A DNA stretch of 64,000 bases from Lachnospiraceae bacterium (GCA_902363835.1 CABJBM010000007.1:124001-188000); one strand, 5' to 3'; shown: positions 27,148 to 36,480, numbered from the stretch's first letter. Translations and numbers: made by a program. The notes: generated by a model from the sequence alone, not told the origin.

Positions 27148-29232
27148 ATGGATGCAATTTATTTTGTATCAATGGGGTCATTGTTGGGGATTATCTTTGC
27201 TTTGGTTATGTTTTTGCGGGTTAAAAAGCAGCCTGAGGGCACCGCGGAAATGGCCAGGATCTCTGAGGCTGTAAGAAGAGGGGCAAACGCCTATTTGAAA
27301 CGCCAGTATTCAGGGGTTGCAATATTTTTTATTGTAGTTTTTTTTATTTTGCTTATTATGGCATTTAGTGGTTTCTTAAGCTTTTTTACCCCGTTTGCAT
27401 TTTTAACGGGCGGCTTTTTCTCAGGTCTCTCCGGATTCATAGGTATGCGGACGGCAACCATGGCTAATTGCAGAACCGCAGAAGGGGCCTCAAAAAGTTT
27501 GAATAAGGGACTCCAGGTGGCATTCTCAGCTGGTTCGGTTATGGGCTTTACCGTTGTGGGGCTTGGCCTTTTGGATCTTTCGATTTGGTATTTTATCTTA
27601 AACGCTGCCTTTCAGCATCTTCCGGCAGACCAGCGAATTACGGAAATAACAGCAAATATGCTGACCTTTGGAATGGGCGCTTCCAGTATGGCCCTCTTTG
27701 CCAGGGTTGGGGGCGGTATTTTTACCAAGGCTGCTGATGTGGGGGCTGATCTTGTGGGTAAGGTAGAAGCCGGTATCCCTGAAGATGACCCGCGTAATCC
27801 CGCTGTTATTGCTGATAACGTAGGTGATAATGTAGGTGATGTAGCCGGAATGGGCGCTGATCTCTATGAATCCTATGTAGGCTCTATTGTATCAACGGCA
27901 GCCCTTGCAGTTGCTGCAGGATATGGAATCAAGGGAGTGTCCATACCCATGCTCCTGGCAGCGCTTGGTGTTATCGCCTCCGTCATTGGTACCTTTTTTG
28001 TCAAGACAGAGGAAGGCGCCTCTCAGAAGAATCTTCTCAAGGCACTTAGAACCGGTACATATATCAGTGCGGCAATCATTGTTGTTGCAGGCTTTTTTAT
28101 AATAAAGCTGATGCTTCCCGATCATATGGGACTTTATGCTGCCATTCTTTCAGGATTGATTGCAGGAGTTTTAATCGGAGCTATTACAGAATATTACACA
28201 TCAGATACCTATAGTCCAACCAGAAAATTAGCACAATCCAGTGAAACAGGAGCAGCAACAGTCATCATCAGCGGATTATCCCTTGGCATGCTCTCTACTG
28301 TGGCACCGGTAGTAATTGTAAGTATTTCTGTCCTTGTAAGTTACTATTGTTCCGGAGGTGCCAATGACTTTAATCTGGGGCTTTACGGCATCGGTTTATC
28401 TGCAGTTGGAATGTTATCCACTTTAGGCATTACCCTGGCTACGGATGCTTATGGACCAATCGCTGACAATGCCGGCGGCATTGCTGAGATGACACATATG
28501 AATGCTTCCGTAAGACAGAGGACAGACGCACTGGACTCTCTTGGCAATACCACTGCTGCTACAGGAAAAGGATTTGCCATTGGTTCCGCTGCCTTGACCG
28601 CCCTTGCACTGATTGCTTCCTATGTTGATAAAGTACATCAGATCCAACCGGATTTAAATCTGGATTTAACCATAACCAATCCAAAAGTACTGGTGGGATT
28701 GTTAATTGGCGGTGTATTGCCATTCTTATTTGCCGCCCTCACCATGGATGCCGTAGGCAAAGCCGCACAATCAATCGTACTGGAGGTCCGCCGTCAGTTT
28801 AATACCATAGCCGGAATTATGGAAGGAAAAACAGAACCGGATTACGCTTCCTGTGTTGATATGTGTACAAAATCAGCGCAAAAGCTGATGGTTGCACCAG
28901 CCATGATAGCCGTTGTTATTCCTATTATTATTGGCTTGTTATTAGGGCCGGAAGGCGTATCAGCTCTTCTTGCAGGCAATACTGTTACGGGTTTTGTTCT
29001 TGCTGTTATGATGGCTAACTCCGGAGGCGCATGGGATAATGCAAAGAAGTATATTGAACAGGGTGCTCATGACGGAAAGGGAAGCAGCCAGCATAAAGCC
29101 GCTGTGGTTGGCGATACCGTAGGAGATCCTTTTAAGGATACTTCCGGACCATCCATCAACATCCTGATAAAGCTTACTTCCATGGTTTCCATTGTATTTG
29201 CATCACTGATCCTGACGTTCCATTTATTATAA
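27148..29232 (+). CDS. hppA: K+-dependent membrane-bound pyrophosphatase (ion pump)
   Basis: 694 aa with about 16 membrane helices. Hydrolyses cytoplasmic pyrophosphate and pumps Na+ and/or H+. Catalytic motifs are DVGADLVGKVEAGIPEDDPRN, then IADNVGDNVGDVAGMGADL, DAYGPIADNAGGIAEM and, near the end, VGDTVGDPFKDTSGPS. The motif GNTTAATGKGFAIGSAALT has Ala where K+-independent enzymes have Lys, which places it in the K+-dependent group, in which Na+-pumping enzymes fall. Single gene with its own promoter and terminator. Whether Na+ or H+ is pumped is an inference. Confidence 0.94.
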   Translation: MDAIYFVSMGSLLGIIFALVMFLRVKKQPEGTAEMARISEAVRRGANAYLKRQYSGVAIFFIVVFFILLIMAFSGFLSFFTPFAFLTGGFFSGLSGFIGMRTATMANCRTAEGASKSLNKGLQVAFSAGSVMGFTVVGLGLLDLSIWYFILNAAFQHLPADQRITEITANMLTFGMGASSMALFARVGGGIFTKAADVGADLVGKVEAGIPEDDPRNPAVIADNVGDNVGDVAGMGADLYESYVGSIVSTAALAVAAGYGIKGVSIPMLLAALGVIASVIGTFFVKTEEGASQKNLLKALRTGTYISAAIIVVAGFFIIKLMLPDHMGLYAAILSGLIAGVLIGAITEYYTSDTYSPTRKLAQSSETGAATVIISGLSLGMLSTVAPVVIVSISVLVSYYCSGGANDFNLGLYGIGLSAVGMLSTLGITLATDAYGPIADNAGGIAEMTHMNASVRQRTDALDSLGNTTAATGKGFAIGSAALTALALIASYVDKVHQIQPDLNLDLTITNPKVLVGLLIGGVLPFLFAALTMDAVGKAAQSIVLEVRRQFNTIAGIMEGKTEPDYASCVDMCTKSAQKLMVAPAMIAVVIPIIIGLLLGPEGVSALLAGNTVTGFVLAVMMANSGGAWDNAKKYIEQGAHDGKGSSQHKAAVVGDTVGDPFKDTSGPSINILIKLTSMVSIVFASLILTFHLL

Positions 29233-29276
29233 TAAAAAATACAGACTGATCTTCAATATAAATCAAACAAAACAAA

Positions 29277-29323
29277 AAACCTTCAAGCCCGGCAGATTAC
29301 CTGCCGTAAGCTTGAAGGTTTTA
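29277..29323. terminator. Bidirectional terminator between hppA and rubredoxin
   Basis: AAACCTTCAAGC pairs with GCTTGAAGGTTT around an inner CGGCAG/CTGCCG stem. T-runs lie on both sides, so it can serve both convergent genes. Confidence 0.85.
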
Positions 29324-29347
29324 TTTGCCAGCTAAACAGCCGCAAAC

Positions 29348-29506
29348 TTATTCTTCAACAAACATGTCCTTACCAACTCCGCAAACTGGACAAACCCAAT
29401 CCTCGGGTAAATCTTCAAACGCAGTGCCTGGCTCAATACCAGAATCTGGATCACCGATTTCAGGATCGTACACATATCCGCATGGTTCACAAACATACTT
29501 TCCCAT
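29348..29506 (-). CDS. Rubredoxin
   Basis: 52-aa one-iron electron carrier. The two iron-binding pairs are seen as [13 protein letters not shown] (residues 6 and 9) and [11 protein letters not shown] (residues 39 and 42). Length and the acidic composition between them are typical. GGAGGTGATAGG stands before the ATG at 29506. In anaerobes it commonly feeds peroxide- or oxygen-detoxifying enzymes; none is adjacent apart from nox further left. Confidence 0.95.
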   Translation of the reverse strand: MGKYVCEPCGYVYDPEIGDPDSGIEPGTAFEDLPEDWVCPVCGVGKDMFVEE

Positions 29507-29618
29507 CCTATCACCTCCTTTTATTTTGCTGTGCTTTCTTTATAGCATATTATTCCATTTTTATCAATAGCTTTATTTTACATGTCCCACTTTTTAATTC
29601 TCCGGAGATCTTGCTATT

Positions 29619-29963
29619 TTATAGAAAGTCTTCTCTCATTGGGGTAAAAATATCCACCAATATGCCTTTTTCAAGACAGACACAGCCATGAACAATGCCA
29701 TCCTGCTTTAAAAGGCTGTCCCCCGCCTTTACGACCTTCTTTTCATCTCCTATGGTAAACTCAAAGGCTCCGCTGGCAACATAGGTGATCTGGGTATGGG
29801 GATGGCTGTGAAGATTTCCCACTGCTCCCTTTTCAAACCGGTTTTCCACACACATCATACCGTCACAGTATGCCAGAATCTTTCTGACAACGCCTTCTGA
29901 TGCCTGTTCACCTTCTATCTCCTTATTGAACACCCATTTCTGATCTTTTTCCGGCTTTCTCAT
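29619..29963 (-). CDS. Cupin-domain protein
   Basis: 114-aa single-domain cupin. The metal-binding motif is in GNLHSHPHTQITYVASGAFEFTIGDEK (His residues and one Glu), and the second cupin motif is GDSLLKQDGIVHGC. Small cupins of this type bind a metal and often act on or sense sugars; the substrate is not identifiable. It is 37 bp downstream of the ArsC/Spx-like gene on the same strand. Confidence 0.85.
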   Translation of the reverse strand: MRKPEKDQKWVFNKEIEGEQASEGVVRKILAYCDGMMCVENRFEKGAVGNLHSHPHTQITYVASGAFEFTIGDEKKVVKAGDSLLKQDGIVHGCVCLEKGILVDIFTPMREDFL

Positions 29964-30000
29964 CTTGTTATCTCCTTATTTCTTTCCCTTTTACGAAGCC

Positions 30001-30342
30001 CTAACTCCAAGTTTTCCACACATCCGGCTGGTATCCAACCGTAGCCAGTTTTCCGTTTCTGACAATAGGAGTTTTCAGCACCTTCTGGTTTTCCAGGACC
30101 TTTTCATCCCTGTCTTCATCAGCAATATACTGAATAAGTGCCAGGGCATCCCGGTCCTTGCAGTTTTCATCAAGCATGGCGTCCAGCCCTCCTACCGCCT
30201 GCTTTACCCCGTTATACTCGCCCTTGCTCAGCCCTTTTTCTTTCATATCAATAAACTGGTACTTGATTCCCCGTTCCTTGAAATAGCGCTGGGCCTTCTT
30301 AGTATCAAAGCACTTTCCGGCTCCAAAAATCTGTATGTTCAT
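30001..30342 (-). CDS. ArsC/Spx-like thioredoxin-fold protein
   Basis: 113 aa. It starts with QIFGAGKCFDTKKAQRYFKERGIKYQFIDMKEKGLS, the ArsC/YffB fold with one active-site cysteine (CFDT, no second Cys), and ends with TPIVRNGKLATVGYQPDVWKTW. AGGCGG precedes the ATG ending at 30342. A longer in-frame start at 30408 adds 22 residues outside the family. Members are arsenate reductase-like or Spx-like; the lack of an RNA-polymerase-type context leaves the role open. Confidence 0.8.
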   Translation of the reverse strand: MNIQIFGAGKCFDTKKAQRYFKERGIKYQFIDMKEKGLSKGEYNGVKQAVGGLDAMLDENCKDRDALALIQYIADEDRDEKVLENQKVLKTPIVRNGKLATVGYQPDVWKTWS

Positions 30343-30440
30343 GGGCCTGTCCGCCTTTCTGATTCTTTCTGACAGACTCATTTTAACACAAGAAACAGCT
30401 GGTTTCAATCCATAACCAACTGTTTCCCATTTTGAACACT

Positions 30441-32054
30441 TTATTTTACATATTGATGCAGAGTCTTTCTCACAGCTTTGGGGCCTTCCAGCATTTCGTA
30501 AAGCATGGCTTCAACCTTGCCTGATAAGCCTGCCTGAACCAGATCGGTTCCAAAGAGAAGAGGATTGGACAGGATTTCTTCAAGCCCTGTCTTTTCGTCC
30601 GGCTTTTCTCCCAGCTTAATTCCCTTTAACTGTTCCTTTAATTCCGGGAGCATGGGATCGCTGCTGATCTCCATGGGATTTCCCTCATCATCCACGCCCA
30701 GGAGATAACGGAGCCAGCCTGCAATTGCCAGGGGGATAGCGGTCAGGGTCTGCACATCCAGCTCATCATCTTCCAGATAAGCCTTTATGGTCTCTCCAAA
30801 GCGGATAGGGATCTTCTGGCTGGTATCCGTGGCAATTCTCTCAGGTGCATCGGGAATAAACGGATTGGGCAGACGGTATTCAATCACCTCTCTGATAAAA
30901 TCCTCAGGGCTTAAAATCCCCGGATCTGTAACCACCGGCAGACCTTCCTTGTAGCCGATCTGTTCCACAAGAGCTTTAAGATCCTCATCTCTCATTTCCG
31001 CTGCAATGCTCTTATATCCCAGCAGACAGCCGAACACTGCCAAAGCCGTGTGCAGGGGATTTAAGCAGGTGGTAACCTTCATCCGCTCTGTCCGGTTTAC
31101 CGTATCCCGGTCCGTCATATATACCCCTGCCTTTTCAAGATCCGGACGGCCGTTTGGAAACCGGTCTTCCACTACCAGGTACTGAGGAATTTCCGCATTG
31201 ACAAAGGGAGCAATGTATGTGTTTTTACTGGTAATAAGGGGCGCCATCTCCTCAATGCCTGCCTCTTCCAGAGACCTTTGTACCTCCTTTGCAGGCCGTG
31301 GCGTGATCTTGTCTATCATGGACCAGGGAAAGGAAACCTTGTTTTCATCAGAAATCCAGGCCAGGAACTCCTGGGGCGCATACCCCTTTTCAGTCCAGGC
31401 TTTTGCAATGGAAACAACGCTGTCTTTCAGCTTCTCCCCATTATGGCTGCAGTTGTCCATACTGACCAATGCCAAAGGAAAACCGCCTGCAAGATACCTT
31501 TTAAGAAGAAGGGCTGTTACCACGCTCATGGCATGAGAGGCTTTTTCCGGTCCTTCTTCCATGTCTTTTTCCACTACCGGGAAAAGCTCTCCCCGGAAAT
31601 TTGTCAGGGCATATCCTTTTTCAGTAATGGTAAAGCTTGCCATCTGAAGAGAGGGATTCATAAAAGCCTGTATCAGATATCCGAAGTCCTTTTCATTGCT
31701 CACATCAGCCTTTACGCCTCTGGCAACGCTGGCAATTACCTCCCGGTCCATGGTTCCATCCGGTTTTAAGCTGACCATCATGGTCATATTGTCAAAGGGG
31801 GTATATATTTTGTCAATAATATCATAATCAAAGGTATCTGCCGCTATAATGCCGCTTTCTTCAAGCCCTTCCTCTAACAGGCGCTGCTGCAGTACCGCAA
31901 TAAATCCCCGGAAAATATTTCCTGCCCCAAAATGAACCCACCTGGGTGACTGGTCCGTGGTCTTTACCATCTTCTCCCAGTCAAATTCCGGCAGCTTTAC
32001 AGAAGCCTTTTCCCAGGCCTCCCGGTTTGTTAAACAGGATTGATTCAGTTTCAT
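30441..32054 (-). CDS. uxuB: Fructuronate reductase (mannitol dehydrogenase family)
   Basis: 537 aa. NAD-dependent oxidation of D-mannonate to D-fructuronate (physiologically the reverse reduction) in hexuronate breakdown. The N-terminal nucleotide-binding region is VHFGAGNIFRGFIA. The family signature is around SMDNCSHNGEKL, then the catalytic-domain Lys/His region VTTCLNPLHTALAVFGCLLGY. It lies 13 bp downstream of uxuA, same operon. Regulation by the neighbouring GntR protein is likely (see operator entries). Confidence 0.93.
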   Translation of the reverse strand: MKLNQSCLTNREAWEKASVKLPEFDWEKMVKTTDQSPRWVHFGAGNIFRGFIAVLQQRLLEEGLEESGIIAADTFDYDIIDKIYTPFDNMTMMVSLKPDGTMDREVIASVARGVKADVSNEKDFGYLIQAFMNPSLQMASFTITEKGYALTNFRGELFPVVEKDMEEGPEKASHAMSVVTALLLKRYLAGGFPLALVSMDNCSHNGEKLKDSVVSIAKAWTEKGYAPQEFLAWISDENKVSFPWSMIDKITPRPAKEVQRSLEEAGIEEMAPLITSKNTYIAPFVNAEIPQYLVVEDRFPNGRPDLEKAGVYMTDRDTVNRTERMKVTTCLNPLHTALAVFGCLLGYKSIAAEMRDEDLKALVEQIGYKEGLPVVTDPGILSPEDFIREVIEYRLPNPFIPDAPERIATDTSQKIPIRFGETIKAYLEDDELDVQTLTAIPLAIAGWLRYLLGVDDEGNPMEISSDPMLPELKEQLKGIKLGEKPDEKTGLEEILSNPLLFGTDLVQAGLSGKVEAMLYEMLEGPKAVRKTLHQYVK

Positions 32055-32067
32055 AAATCCTTACCTC

Positions 32068-33150
32068 CTATTTTTTATTTTTATGGGTTTTATCAATGGC
32101 TTCCCAAAGTCCCAGCAGATAATTTGCTCCAATGGCCCGGTCGTACAGCCCATATCCAGGACGGGCCTGTTCTCCCCAGATCATGCGTCCGTGATCCGGC
32201 CTGATATACCCTTCAAAGCCTGACTCATACAAAGCCTCCACAATGGCAAACATATCTAAATCACCGCAGGAAGAAAGATGGGCCGCCTCATCAAAATCCT
32301 TTTCCGAAATATGGTGCACATTTCTGATGTGGGCAAAATGAATCCGCTTCATGCCGCCAAACTCCCGCATCATGGCCGGAAGGTCATTGCTTAAATCACT
32401 TCCAAGGCTGCCGGTACACAAGGTCAGTCCATTATAAGGGCTGTTGTTTAAAGCGAGAAATGTCCGTATATTTTCTGCATTGGTAATGACCTTTGGAAGC
32501 CCATAAAGAGGCCACGGCGGATCATCGGGATGGATTGCCATCTTAATATCATACTTTTCCGCATAAGGAACCACTGCATCCAGAAAATACTTCATATTGT
32601 TCCAATACTGCTCTCTTGTCATGCTCTGGTAAAACTCAATGTCTTGGGCCATTGCATAAAGCCGCTCCGGCTCCCAGCCCGGCAGGGAATACCCTCTGGC
32701 CTTTCCTTCCATGGCCTTTGCCATTTTTTCCGGATTCATCTGAAGCACTTCATCGTGGCGGTAAGCCATAACATAGCTTCCATCCCCCGTCTGAAAGGCA
32801 AGATCGCTTCGTGCCCAATCCATGACCGGCATAAAATTATAGCAGAGGCACTTGACCCCTGTCAGGCTTAAATGCTCCAGGGTTTTTATATAAGCATCAA
32901 TATACTCATCCCTGGAAGAAAGGCCTTTCTTTATGTCCTCATGGATATTGACGCTTTCGATCACTTCCATCTCAAGGCCGGACTCCTTAATCTCCTCTTT
33001 CAGGGCCTTTAAGGTTTCCAGGGGCCAAACCTGTCCGACAGGCACCTTAGGCAGGCAGGTGGCCACGCCGGAAACTCCCGGTGTCTGGCGGATCTGGCTA
33101 AGGGTCACGCTGTCATCCCCAAAGGGAAACCAACGCATAATCATTTTCAT
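32068..33150 (-). CDS. uxuA: Mannonate dehydratase
   Basis: 360 aa TIM-barrel enzyme dehydrating D-mannonate to 2-keto-3-deoxygluconate. Conserved pieces are MRWFPFGDDSVTLSQIRQTPGV at the start, VIESVNIHEDIK, CYNFMPVMDW, MAIHPDDPPWPLYGLPK, LCTGSLGSD and YIRPDHGRMIWGE, containing the metal-binding Cys/His residues. First gene of the uxuA-uxuB unit. Its promoter spacer is occupied by a palindromic operator. Product degradation needs KDG kinase/aldolase genes, not in this window. Confidence 0.95.
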   Translation of the reverse strand: MKMIMRWFPFGDDSVTLSQIRQTPGVSGVATCLPKVPVGQVWPLETLKALKEEIKESGLEMEVIESVNIHEDIKKGLSSRDEYIDAYIKTLEHLSLTGVKCLCYNFMPVMDWARSDLAFQTGDGSYVMAYRHDEVLQMNPEKMAKAMEGKARGYSLPGWEPERLYAMAQDIEFYQSMTREQYWNNMKYFLDAVVPYAEKYDIKMAIHPDDPPWPLYGLPKVITNAENIRTFLALNNSPYNGLTLCTGSLGSDLSNDLPAMMREFGGMKRIHFAHIRNVHHISEKDFDEAAHLSSCGDLDMFAIVEALYESGFEGYIRPDHGRMIWGEQARPGYGLYDRAIGANYLLGLWEAIDKTHKNKK

Positions 33151-33226
33151 GCTGCAATACCTCCGTTTCTTTTACTCCTAATTATCTTCTAAATGCAATT
33201 ATTTATGACTTTTAAGTCCTGCCTTT

Positions 33227-33255
33227 AGTATATATCTAGTATACTAGTAGTTCAA
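33227..33255 (-). promoter_or_regulatory. uxuA promoter with operator in the spacer
   Basis: On the minus strand: TTGAAC (33250-33255), 17-nt spacer, TATACT (33227-33232). The palindrome TCTAGTATACTAGT fills 33235-33248, so a bound repressor would block RNA polymerase directly. The same motif precedes the nearby GntR gene. Confidence 0.75.
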
Positions 33256-33340
33256 TCAGCACATTCAATAAATATCTAGTTTTTTTTTGTGCATTATATA
33301 TAAATGCCTCTCAAACCTCAATGGCCCTTCAGCCTGCACG

Positions 33341-33392
33341 CAAAAAAGCAGTAACAAAAGAGAGAATGACACCACTCTTTTATTACCGCTTT
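33341..33392 (-). terminator. Terminator of the GntR regulator gene
   Basis: Imperfect stem (AAGC, GTAA and AAAAGAG arms against CTCTTTT, TTAC and GCTT) followed on the minus strand by TTTTTT, about 28 bp past the regulator stop. Confidence 0.7.
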
Positions 33393-33420
33393 TTATATAT
33401 TATGAATCACCAAAGAAAAC

Positions 33421-34095
33421 TCACCGGAAATACCCGGGATATTCTTTTCTCAAGGCTTCCTCATCGATCTTATATCTGGATAAATGCTTTTCCATCACTT
33501 CTTTTGCCCTGTTTCCGTCCTTTGCAGCAATGGCTTCCACAATGGCCTGATGATCGGAAATTGTTTTTAAATCCTTTACCGCAATTAGTGACATGCTGCG
33601 TATCCGGTCAAAATGAATGGTAATGCTGTCCATGAGCTGATAGACCTGGTTTTTTCCGGTTATGTGAAACAGCAGCCGGTGAAATTCATCATCCAGCTTA
33701 AGGAGCCGCTCAGGGGAACGGTTTTCTAAATAAAACTCCTGAAGCTTCACATTTTCTTTCAGCTCCATGACCGCCTCTTCCCCGGCCATCTTACAGGCCA
33801 GCTCCACAACCGCGCATTCCAGGACATTGCGCATAAAACGCGCCTCTTCCACCAGATTATAATCAATCAAAGACACTGCGCTTCCCTTTTGGGGATAGAT
33901 TTCCACGATTTTCACCTTTGACAGCTCGATCAGGGCTTCCCTTACAGGGGTTCGGGATAAATGCATTTCCGTGGATAATTCATTTTCGCTCAGCAGCTTT
34001 CCTGGAATCAGGTCAAGATGTATGATATTATCCTTTAACATCCTCAGTGCATATTCCCTTCCTGTCTCTTTGGAATACCGTTCTGTCAGCCGCAT
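33421..34095 (-). CDS. GntR-family (FadR-type) regulator, UxuR-like
   Basis: 224 aa. The N-terminal winged helix has LDLIPGKLLSENELSTEMHLSRTPVREALIELSKVKIVEIYPQKGSAVS. The all-helical FCD effector domain contains metal-site residues (DDEFHRLLFHITG, ISDHQAIVEAIAAKD). It lies immediately upstream of uxuA, separated by its own terminator. The ACTwGTATACwAGT palindrome occurs at its own promoter and within the uxuA promoter, which supports control of both. Effector probably a hexuronate-pathway intermediate (inferred). Confidence 0.9.
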   Translation of the reverse strand: MRLTERYSKETGREYALRMLKDNIIHLDLIPGKLLSENELSTEMHLSRTPVREALIELSKVKIVEIYPQKGSAVSLIDYNLVEEARFMRNVLECAVVELACKMAGEEAVMELKENVKLQEFYLENRSPERLLKLDDEFHRLLFHITGKNQVYQLMDSITIHFDRIRSMSLIAVKDLKTISDHQAIVEAIAAKDGNRAKEVMEKHLSRYKIDEEALRKEYPGYFR

Positions 34096-34130
34096 ACCAT
34101 GACCTCTTTTCTCAAATTCTGTTCATACAT

Positions 34131-34160
34131 AGAATAAGCGAAAACACCGTCATTGTCAAG
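34131..34160 (-). promoter_or_regulatory. Promoter of the GntR regulator
   Basis: On the minus strand TTGACA (34155-34160), 18-nt spacer, TATTCT (34131-34136), about 36 bp before the start codon. Confidence 0.7.
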
Positions 34161-34162
34161 CA

Positions 34163-34176
34163 CTAGTATACAAGTA
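34163..34176. promoter_or_regulatory. Operator of the GntR regulator (autoregulatory)
   Basis: ACTAGTATACAAGT, 2 bp upstream of the -35 element. It matches the uxuA operator at 33235-33248 in all but two of fourteen positions and has the same GTATAC core. Confidence 0.7.
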
Positions 34177-34235
34177 ACCGGTTCCCTGAATACTTGAAAC
34201 TCCAGGCAAAGACAGGCAGATTCACAGAAACCATC

Positions 34236-36113
34236 CTAATATCTCATAGGCATGATTTCCAAATATTCCTTAACCGTTGCCCCTGCCAGGAACATATCAA
34301 TGATCTGCTTTCCTAAGGGATTTAAATCATCGGTATAATACTTCATCAGCTCCTGCTTAAAGAAGTCAGTCAATATTTTTGCTCCGTCGTCGTATCCCTG
34401 GACTCCTACTTCCTGCTGGGTCTCCGGTCTTAAAAATGCTCTTCTGATATACTGCCCGTCAATTTTTAAGGAGTCAAGGCCAAAGCCCAGAAGCGGACAG
34501 CGTGCTTCCACCAGATGCTCCGGTTTAAACTTGGCGCTGCCTCTGCGCGCAATGTACTCTCTGGCAACCCACTGGGGCATAAAGCTCACCTCATAGGCAC
34601 CGATGTGCTGGTTGGGGATCAGGACATACCGGGTATTGGTTGAATGCAGAATCTGGTCAAGAAGCAGGTTGGCCTGAGTCACCATTTTACCGGTTGCAAA
34701 AGGCCAGTAAGAGCCAACTCCTTCACTGGTCATTTCCAGAGTATCGATAATGCTTGGGTTGTTGAATCCTCTGGGGGCCACCAGGCGCCATAACCAGGCA
34801 AGGGCCGGGGGCAGTATGTGCAGGATGCCAAGAATTCCGTAGGTGGGGTTTTCCTTGGTACATGCTGGAGTCCGGACGCCAAAGCTTCTCACATCTACTT
34901 CCACCGGAGTGTCAATGGCCTTTGGAACCAGTCTTCTTGGTAAAATAACACGGGGATTGGGACAGGGCTTTCCGTTTTGATCCAGAGTATGTTCCCAAAC
35001 CAGGCAGGTTGCGCCTGCTACTGCCTGCATATTTAAGAAAATAAGAGGCTCTTCCGGCTGGATCAGTATTTTTTCATATTGGGGTGAAGTGCCGTAGCAT
35101 TTGATATTATCCAGCCGCAAAAACCATGCGGATTCTGCATCCTTAACAACCAGCTTTTTGCTGTCATTCTGCATTTTGGGATGGCACAATGCCATATCAT
35201 CTGTTACAGGTATGAGATCACAGGTTTCATTTAATACCAGGTAGTTCTTTTCGCCGGTCACTGTATTTCTGCCCAATATGGCTCTGCCATCCATTTCCTT
35301 GTGGATGTCTTCGATCATTTCACTTTTTCCGCCTCCTGAGGCGCCTTCGTGCATGATGACGATCTCATTGTCATAAGGGGTGATGACTTTTACCGTTGAT
35401 GCGTGGGCCGTTACCCAGCCTTCCTCTTCTCCGATATTAAGAAGAACTCCGTAAATGCCCTTTTTGGCACTTGGACCAGGATATAAATTATAAGAATAAA
35501 CTTCGTGAATTCCATCCAGACGGTTATGAACCACAATCTGCTTTCCCTCAAAATGAGTATGCCTGAATGGGGGAGCCAGGAAAACAACTGCTTTTGGCTC
35601 AAACTCATAAGAAATTTCATCAATATTTAAAAATCCCTGCAAATCTGCAAGTCCGGCAGCAAAAAATCCGGCATTTAACGGTGCGATCAGAATTGAATCA
35701 TATCCATATTCAAGTCCGCCTGACTTAAATGGGAAAAAAATCAGCTCCTGCTTTTTCAGCCAGTCAAAGGTTTCTGTTCTCAGGGACTCAAAATCAGAAT
35801 GGCAAACATCCTTGTATCTGGGTTTATCCGTTGGCTTCTCATCTGCAATCAACAGGCAGTCAGGGTCACGGCGTCTCATATAGTCATCGGTATAATTGAC
35901 TACAACACCGTTTTTGCACTTTGTGGCAGTTGCTTCCAATACCATGCCCTTGCCTTCTACTTCATATTCAATATAAAATTCGGTATTCTCTGCATTCCCC
36001 ATTGCAAGCGTCAGCAAATCTTCTCTTGTCTTTGGAATGACGACACCTTTTGACTGAACCAATATGTCCTGTACATACTCCGGTAAATTCATATCACGTA
36101 AAGATTCCAGCAT
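34236..36113 (-). CDS. DUF4914-family P-loop protein
   Basis: 625 aa from the ATG ending at 36113, preceded by GGAGG; a longer in-frame start lacks support. I recognise it as a DUF4914-type protein. The centre carries a P-loop-like motif HEGASGGGKSEMIEDI near residue 265, resembling the kinase loop of PEP carboxykinase-type proteins. Later come INMQAVAGATCLVWEHTL-like and NPRVILPRR segments. No membrane helix or signal is seen. It lies alone, just upstream of the uxu regulator in the same direction. A nucleotide-dependent enzyme, perhaps of sugar or carboxylate metabolism, is inferred; no function is known to me. Confidence 0.75.
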   Translation of the reverse strand: MLESLRDMNLPEYVQDILVQSKGVVIPKTREDLLTLAMGNAENTEFYIEYEVEGKGMVLEATATKCKNGVVVNYTDDYMRRRDPDCLLIADEKPTDKPRYKDVCHSDFESLRTETFDWLKKQELIFFPFKSGGLEYGYDSILIAPLNAGFFAAGLADLQGFLNIDEISYEFEPKAVVFLAPPFRHTHFEGKQIVVHNRLDGIHEVYSYNLYPGPSAKKGIYGVLLNIGEEEGWVTAHASTVKVITPYDNEIVIMHEGASGGGKSEMIEDIHKEMDGRAILGRNTVTGEKNYLVLNETCDLIPVTDDMALCHPKMQNDSKKLVVKDAESAWFLRLDNIKCYGTSPQYEKILIQPEEPLIFLNMQAVAGATCLVWEHTLDQNGKPCPNPRVILPRRLVPKAIDTPVEVDVRSFGVRTPACTKENPTYGILGILHILPPALAWLWRLVAPRGFNNPSIIDTLEMTSEGVGSYWPFATGKMVTQANLLLDQILHSTNTRYVLIPNQHIGAYEVSFMPQWVAREYIARRGSAKFKPEHLVEARCPLLGFGLDSLKIDGQYIRRAFLRPETQQEVGVQGYDDGAKILTDFFKQELMKYYTDDLNPLGKQIIDMFLAGATVKEYLEIMPMRY

Positions 36114-36252
36114 ATTTTCCTCCGTTCCTGCGCACGCCCTTATGCACATCTGAAGTTTGCACCGAACATGGGACCGGTACAAACCATGTAATTAATTATG
36201 TCCTCTTCAACCTTTGTTTCCCAATTTTATTAAGTATTACATAGTTTCTATT

Positions 36253-36396
36253 TTAATATTCCAGACATGCATTCATTCTGTGGTTTTCTAAAAAGTCTTT
36301 CACAGTTTCATGCCCGGTACCTTCCATTATAACCGGAAAACCTCTGGGATTTCCCGTTATTGCCATGTTTGCCGCCTGCCGCCTCCTTTCCGCCAT
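36253..36396 (-). CDS. Possible 47-aa ORF or gene remnant
   Basis: Minus-strand frame from the ATG ending at 36396: MAERRRQAANMAITGNPRGF and on to a CLEY C-terminus. The composition is protein-like and looks like the tail of a longer protein, but no good ribosome binding site is present and no family is recognised. The remaining 36114-36480 holds a hairpin (36404-36434) and otherwise nothing clear. Confidence 0.25.
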   Translation of the reverse strand: MAERRRQAANMAITGNPRGFPVIMEGTGHETVKDFLENHRMNACLEY

Positions 36397-36403
36397 ATAT
36401 ATA

Positions 36404-36434
36404 AAGCCGATATCCAATTTATGGATATCGGCTT
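36404..36434 (-). terminator. Terminator after the MpsC-like gene
   Basis: Perfect 13-bp stem AAGCCGATATCCA/TGGATATCGGCTT with a 5-nt loop, followed on the minus strand by TTATATATAT. Confidence 0.65.
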
Positions 36435-36480
36435 ACTTACAACTTAGAATATTGATTCTACTTTGTGACGTCTTCCGGTG

